Of a stretch of DNA of 6,554 nt, positions 5,534-6,554 are shown one piece after another. Position numbers and translations under genes: made by a program. The stretch comes from an uncultured Clostridia bacterium (GTDB taxonomy: Bacteria; Bacillota; Clostridia; Christensenellales; Aristaeellaceae), in NCBI GenBank assembly GCA_934647305.1, contig CAKUFI010000115.1, forward strand, positions 1 to 6,554, read 5' to 3'. Each line of letters starts with the position of its first letter. The stretch's first letter is position 1. Under the pieces are notes generated by a model. It was not told the origin of the DNA. It searched no databases and worked only from the letters and a program-made list of their open reading frames with translations.

Positions 5534-6398
5534 GGTCTTCCTCCTTCCGCGCCTTCGGAGGGCGCTCCAGCGTGATGCGCCCCACCTTGCCGGCGCGGAA
5601 CTCGTCCAGCACCAGCGCGGAGGCGCGGTCGGTGTCGTACCTGCCGCCCGACAGGAGCCAGCCCCGGCCCAGGCAGGCGGCCTCGAGCAGGCATTCCGTC
5701 TGCGCGATGCGCTCGGGTGTGAGCTTGAAGCGCGCCTCGGCCTGCGCGGGGGCGACGTCGAGCAGCGCCTTGAGCAGGTTTTCGCTCAGCCGCTCGCTGT
5801 CGATCACCTGGTCGCGAATCGAGCCCAGGAAGGCCAGGCACCGCGCGCCGTCCGGGTCGCTCAGCCGTGGCCAGAGCATGCCCGGCGTATCCAGCAGCTC
5901 CAGGTACGGCCCGACCTTGACCCATTGATTGGAACGGGTCACGCCCGGCCGGTCGCTCGCCTTGGCAATCGCGCTGCCGAACAGGCGGTTGATGAAGGTG
6001 GACTTGCCCACGTTGGGTATGCCGATCACCATCAGGCGCACCGTCTTGTTCACGCCGCGCGCCTTCATGCGGCTGACCACCGGCGCGGTCGCCCGCTCAA
6101 TCTCGGAAAGCACCTCGCGCGTCTTGCCGCCGGTCGCGTTGAACTTGATGGCGCTCAGGCCCTTGCCGCGATAGTAGGCCAGCCACTGCGCGGTCAGATT
6201 GTCGTTGGCCAGGTCCGCCTTGTTCAGCACCAGGATATGCGCCTTGCCCCGCGTCATCTGGATCAGGTCGGGATTGCGGGTGGCCTGCGGAGCGCGCGCG
6301 TCGCACAGCTCGACCACCGCGTCGATCGCGCGCAGCTGATCCTGAAGCAGGCGGCGCGTTTTGGCCATATGGCCCGGGTACCAGTTAATCTCAGGCAT
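5484..6398 (-). CDS. rbgA: 50S ribosome-assembly GTPase RbgA (YlqF)
   Basis: Circularly permuted GTPase of 304 residues that acts late in 50S subunit assembly, binding the immature particle and hydrolysing GTP once it is mature. It opens with the RbgA signature INWYPGHMAKTRR (4–16). H10 corresponds to His9 of the B. subtilis protein, implicated in GTP hydrolysis. G motifs come in permuted order: G4 NKAD (59–62), G1 GIPNVGKST (126–134), G2 PGVT (151–154, with T154), G3 DTPG (170–173). The C-terminal helical domain that contacts rRNA follows. The protein is about 20 residues longer than typical; the extra tail is polar and coincides with the 50-nt overlap into rnhB. The reading frame stays open upstream to the right edge, but the start at 6398 is preceded by GGGAGAGGA and matches the family N-terminus exactly. 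In relatives rplS and lepB often lie upstream; neither is visible here. Confidence 0.97.
   Translation of the reverse strand: MPEINWYPGHMAKTRRLLQDQLRAIDAVVELCDARAPQATRNPDLIQMTRGKAHILVLNKADLANDNLTAQWLAYYRGKGLSAIKFNATGGKTREVLSEIERATAPVVSRMKARGVNKTVRLMVIGIPNVGKSTFINRLFGSAIAKASDRPGVTRSNQWVKVGPYLELLDTPGMLWPRLSDPDGARCLAFLGSIRDQVIDSERLSENLLKALLDVAPAQAEARFKLTPERIAQTECLLEAACLGRGWLLSGGRYDTDRASALVLDEFRAGKVGRITLERPPKARKEEDHAPRNAGSEAAPTDGD
5540..5546 (-). promoter_or_regulatory. Ribosome binding site of rnhB inside rbgA
   Basis: AAGGAGG lies 6 nt before the rnhB ATG at 5533 and within the last codons of rbgA, where it falls in the codons for a KEE stretch. A full-strength site suggests independent initiation as well as coupling. 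Confidence 0.8.
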
Positions 6399-6402
6399 GT
6401 GA

Positions 6403-6411
6403 TCCTCTCCC
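6403..6411 (-). promoter_or_regulatory. Ribosome binding site fixing the rbgA start
   Basis: GGGAGAGGA ends 4 nt before the ATG at 6398. It supports this start although the frame remains open for about 50 further codons upstream. Confidence 0.65.
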
Positions 6412-6453
6412 TGCCTCCGGCCATAAACCGGGGCCTCGTTTTTCGGGGCACGC

Positions 6454-6484
6454 CGCGGCGCGCCGGCTTCGCCGCCGCGCCGCG
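6454..6484. repeat. Very GC-rich 14-bp inverted repeat upstream of rbgA
   Basis: Arms 6454–6467 and 6471–6484 pair at 13 of 14 positions, all G-C, around a 3-nt loop. The minus-strand RNA would carry a GAA triloop. It lies about 55 bp ahead of the rbgA start. It may be a terminator stem for an upstream gene, an attenuator-like leader, or a repeat element. No U-tract directly follows on the minus strand. Confidence 0.6.
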
Positions 6485-6491
6485 ATTCACC

Positions 6492-6523
6492 GGGGAGGGC
6501 GTGCTCAACGCCCGCGCCTCCCC
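6492..6523. repeat. Two-tier inverted repeat upstream of rbgA
   Basis: An inner 5-bp stem (6498–6502 with 6508–6512) and an outer GGGGAG/CTCCCC stem (6492–6497 with 6518–6523) nest around a 5-nt loop, with a small asymmetric internal loop. It adjoins the stronger hairpin at 6454–6484. Folding is plausible but unproven in such GC-rich DNA. Confidence 0.4.
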
Positions 6524-6535
6524 GCACCCCACCCA

Positions 6536-6551
6536 CAGGCCCATTGGCCTG
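6536..6551. repeat. 6-bp inverted repeat at the right edge
   Basis: CAGGCC and GGCCTG flank a 4-nt spacer. It is the outermost of a series of hairpins in the 156 bp ahead of rbgA. Short and possibly fortuitous. Confidence 0.3.
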
Positions 6552-6554
6552 CAG

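Noticed and set aside
6505..6554. C-terminal end of an upstream gene such as lepB, closing with TGA at 6507–6505
   Set aside because: Only about 15 codons are visible, rich in Gly/Arg, and they match no signal-peptidase or ribosomal-protein ending I know.
1..6554. CRISPR arrays, tRNA or rRNA genes, insertion sequences, phage genes or toxin–antitoxin pairs
   Set aside because: I saw no spaced direct repeats, cloverleaf, transposase or integrase motif, or small paired genes on either strand.

Overview
The window looks like chromosomal DNA from a high-GC member of the Bacillota, most likely an uncultured Clostridia-type bacterium. This rests on the RbgA (YlqF)–RNase HII gene pair, AGGAGG-type ribosome binding sites, vegetative-sigma promoters with 17-bp spacers, and the clostridial look of the hydrolase and glycolipid-synthase families. 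No feature fixes the genus. All six genes I can support lie on the minus strand, so transcription runs from the right edge to the left edge. The long plus-strand reading frames are GC-driven shadows.

Right part (about 4850–6554): a ribosome-assembly and genome-maintenance unit. rbgA (6398–5484), a circularly permuted GTPase for 50S maturation, overlaps by 50 nt with rnhB (5533–4916), encoding RNase HII. A rho-independent terminator follows at 4890–4851. The 156 bp ahead of rbgA hold no recognisable gene but contain several strong GC-rich inverted repeats.

Middle (about 3420–4815): a stand-alone gene for a cytoplasmic GH39-type glycoside hydrolase (4745–3420). A terminator lies upstream of it. 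Its promoter matches the consensus at both hexamers with a 17-bp spacer.

Left part (1–3361): a three-gene unit starting from a good extended -10 promoter at 3361–3333. The order is a divergent PlsY-type acyl-phosphate:glycerol-3-phosphate acyltransferase (3280–2648), an MGDG-synthase/UgtP-type GT28 glycosyltransferase (2679–1564, overlapping the previous gene by 32 nt), and a class-C beta-lactamase-fold serine hydrolase without a signal peptide (1544–93). The first two would act at opposite ends of one route: acylation of glycerol-3-phosphate toward phosphatidate and diacylglycerol, then glycosylation of diacylglycerol. The unit is therefore plausibly a small glycolipid-synthesis operon with an attached hydrolase of unknown substrate. 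Two hairpins lie just past its last stop codon, one a perfect 12-bp inverted repeat that may be a dispersed element.

I see no mobile element, CRISPR array, tRNA or rRNA. No gap reaches 300 bp. I do not see a clearly new defence or mobile system. The most interesting points are the lipid operon with its divergent PlsY, the isolated GH39 gene with a near-ideal promoter, and the inverted repeats at both edges.
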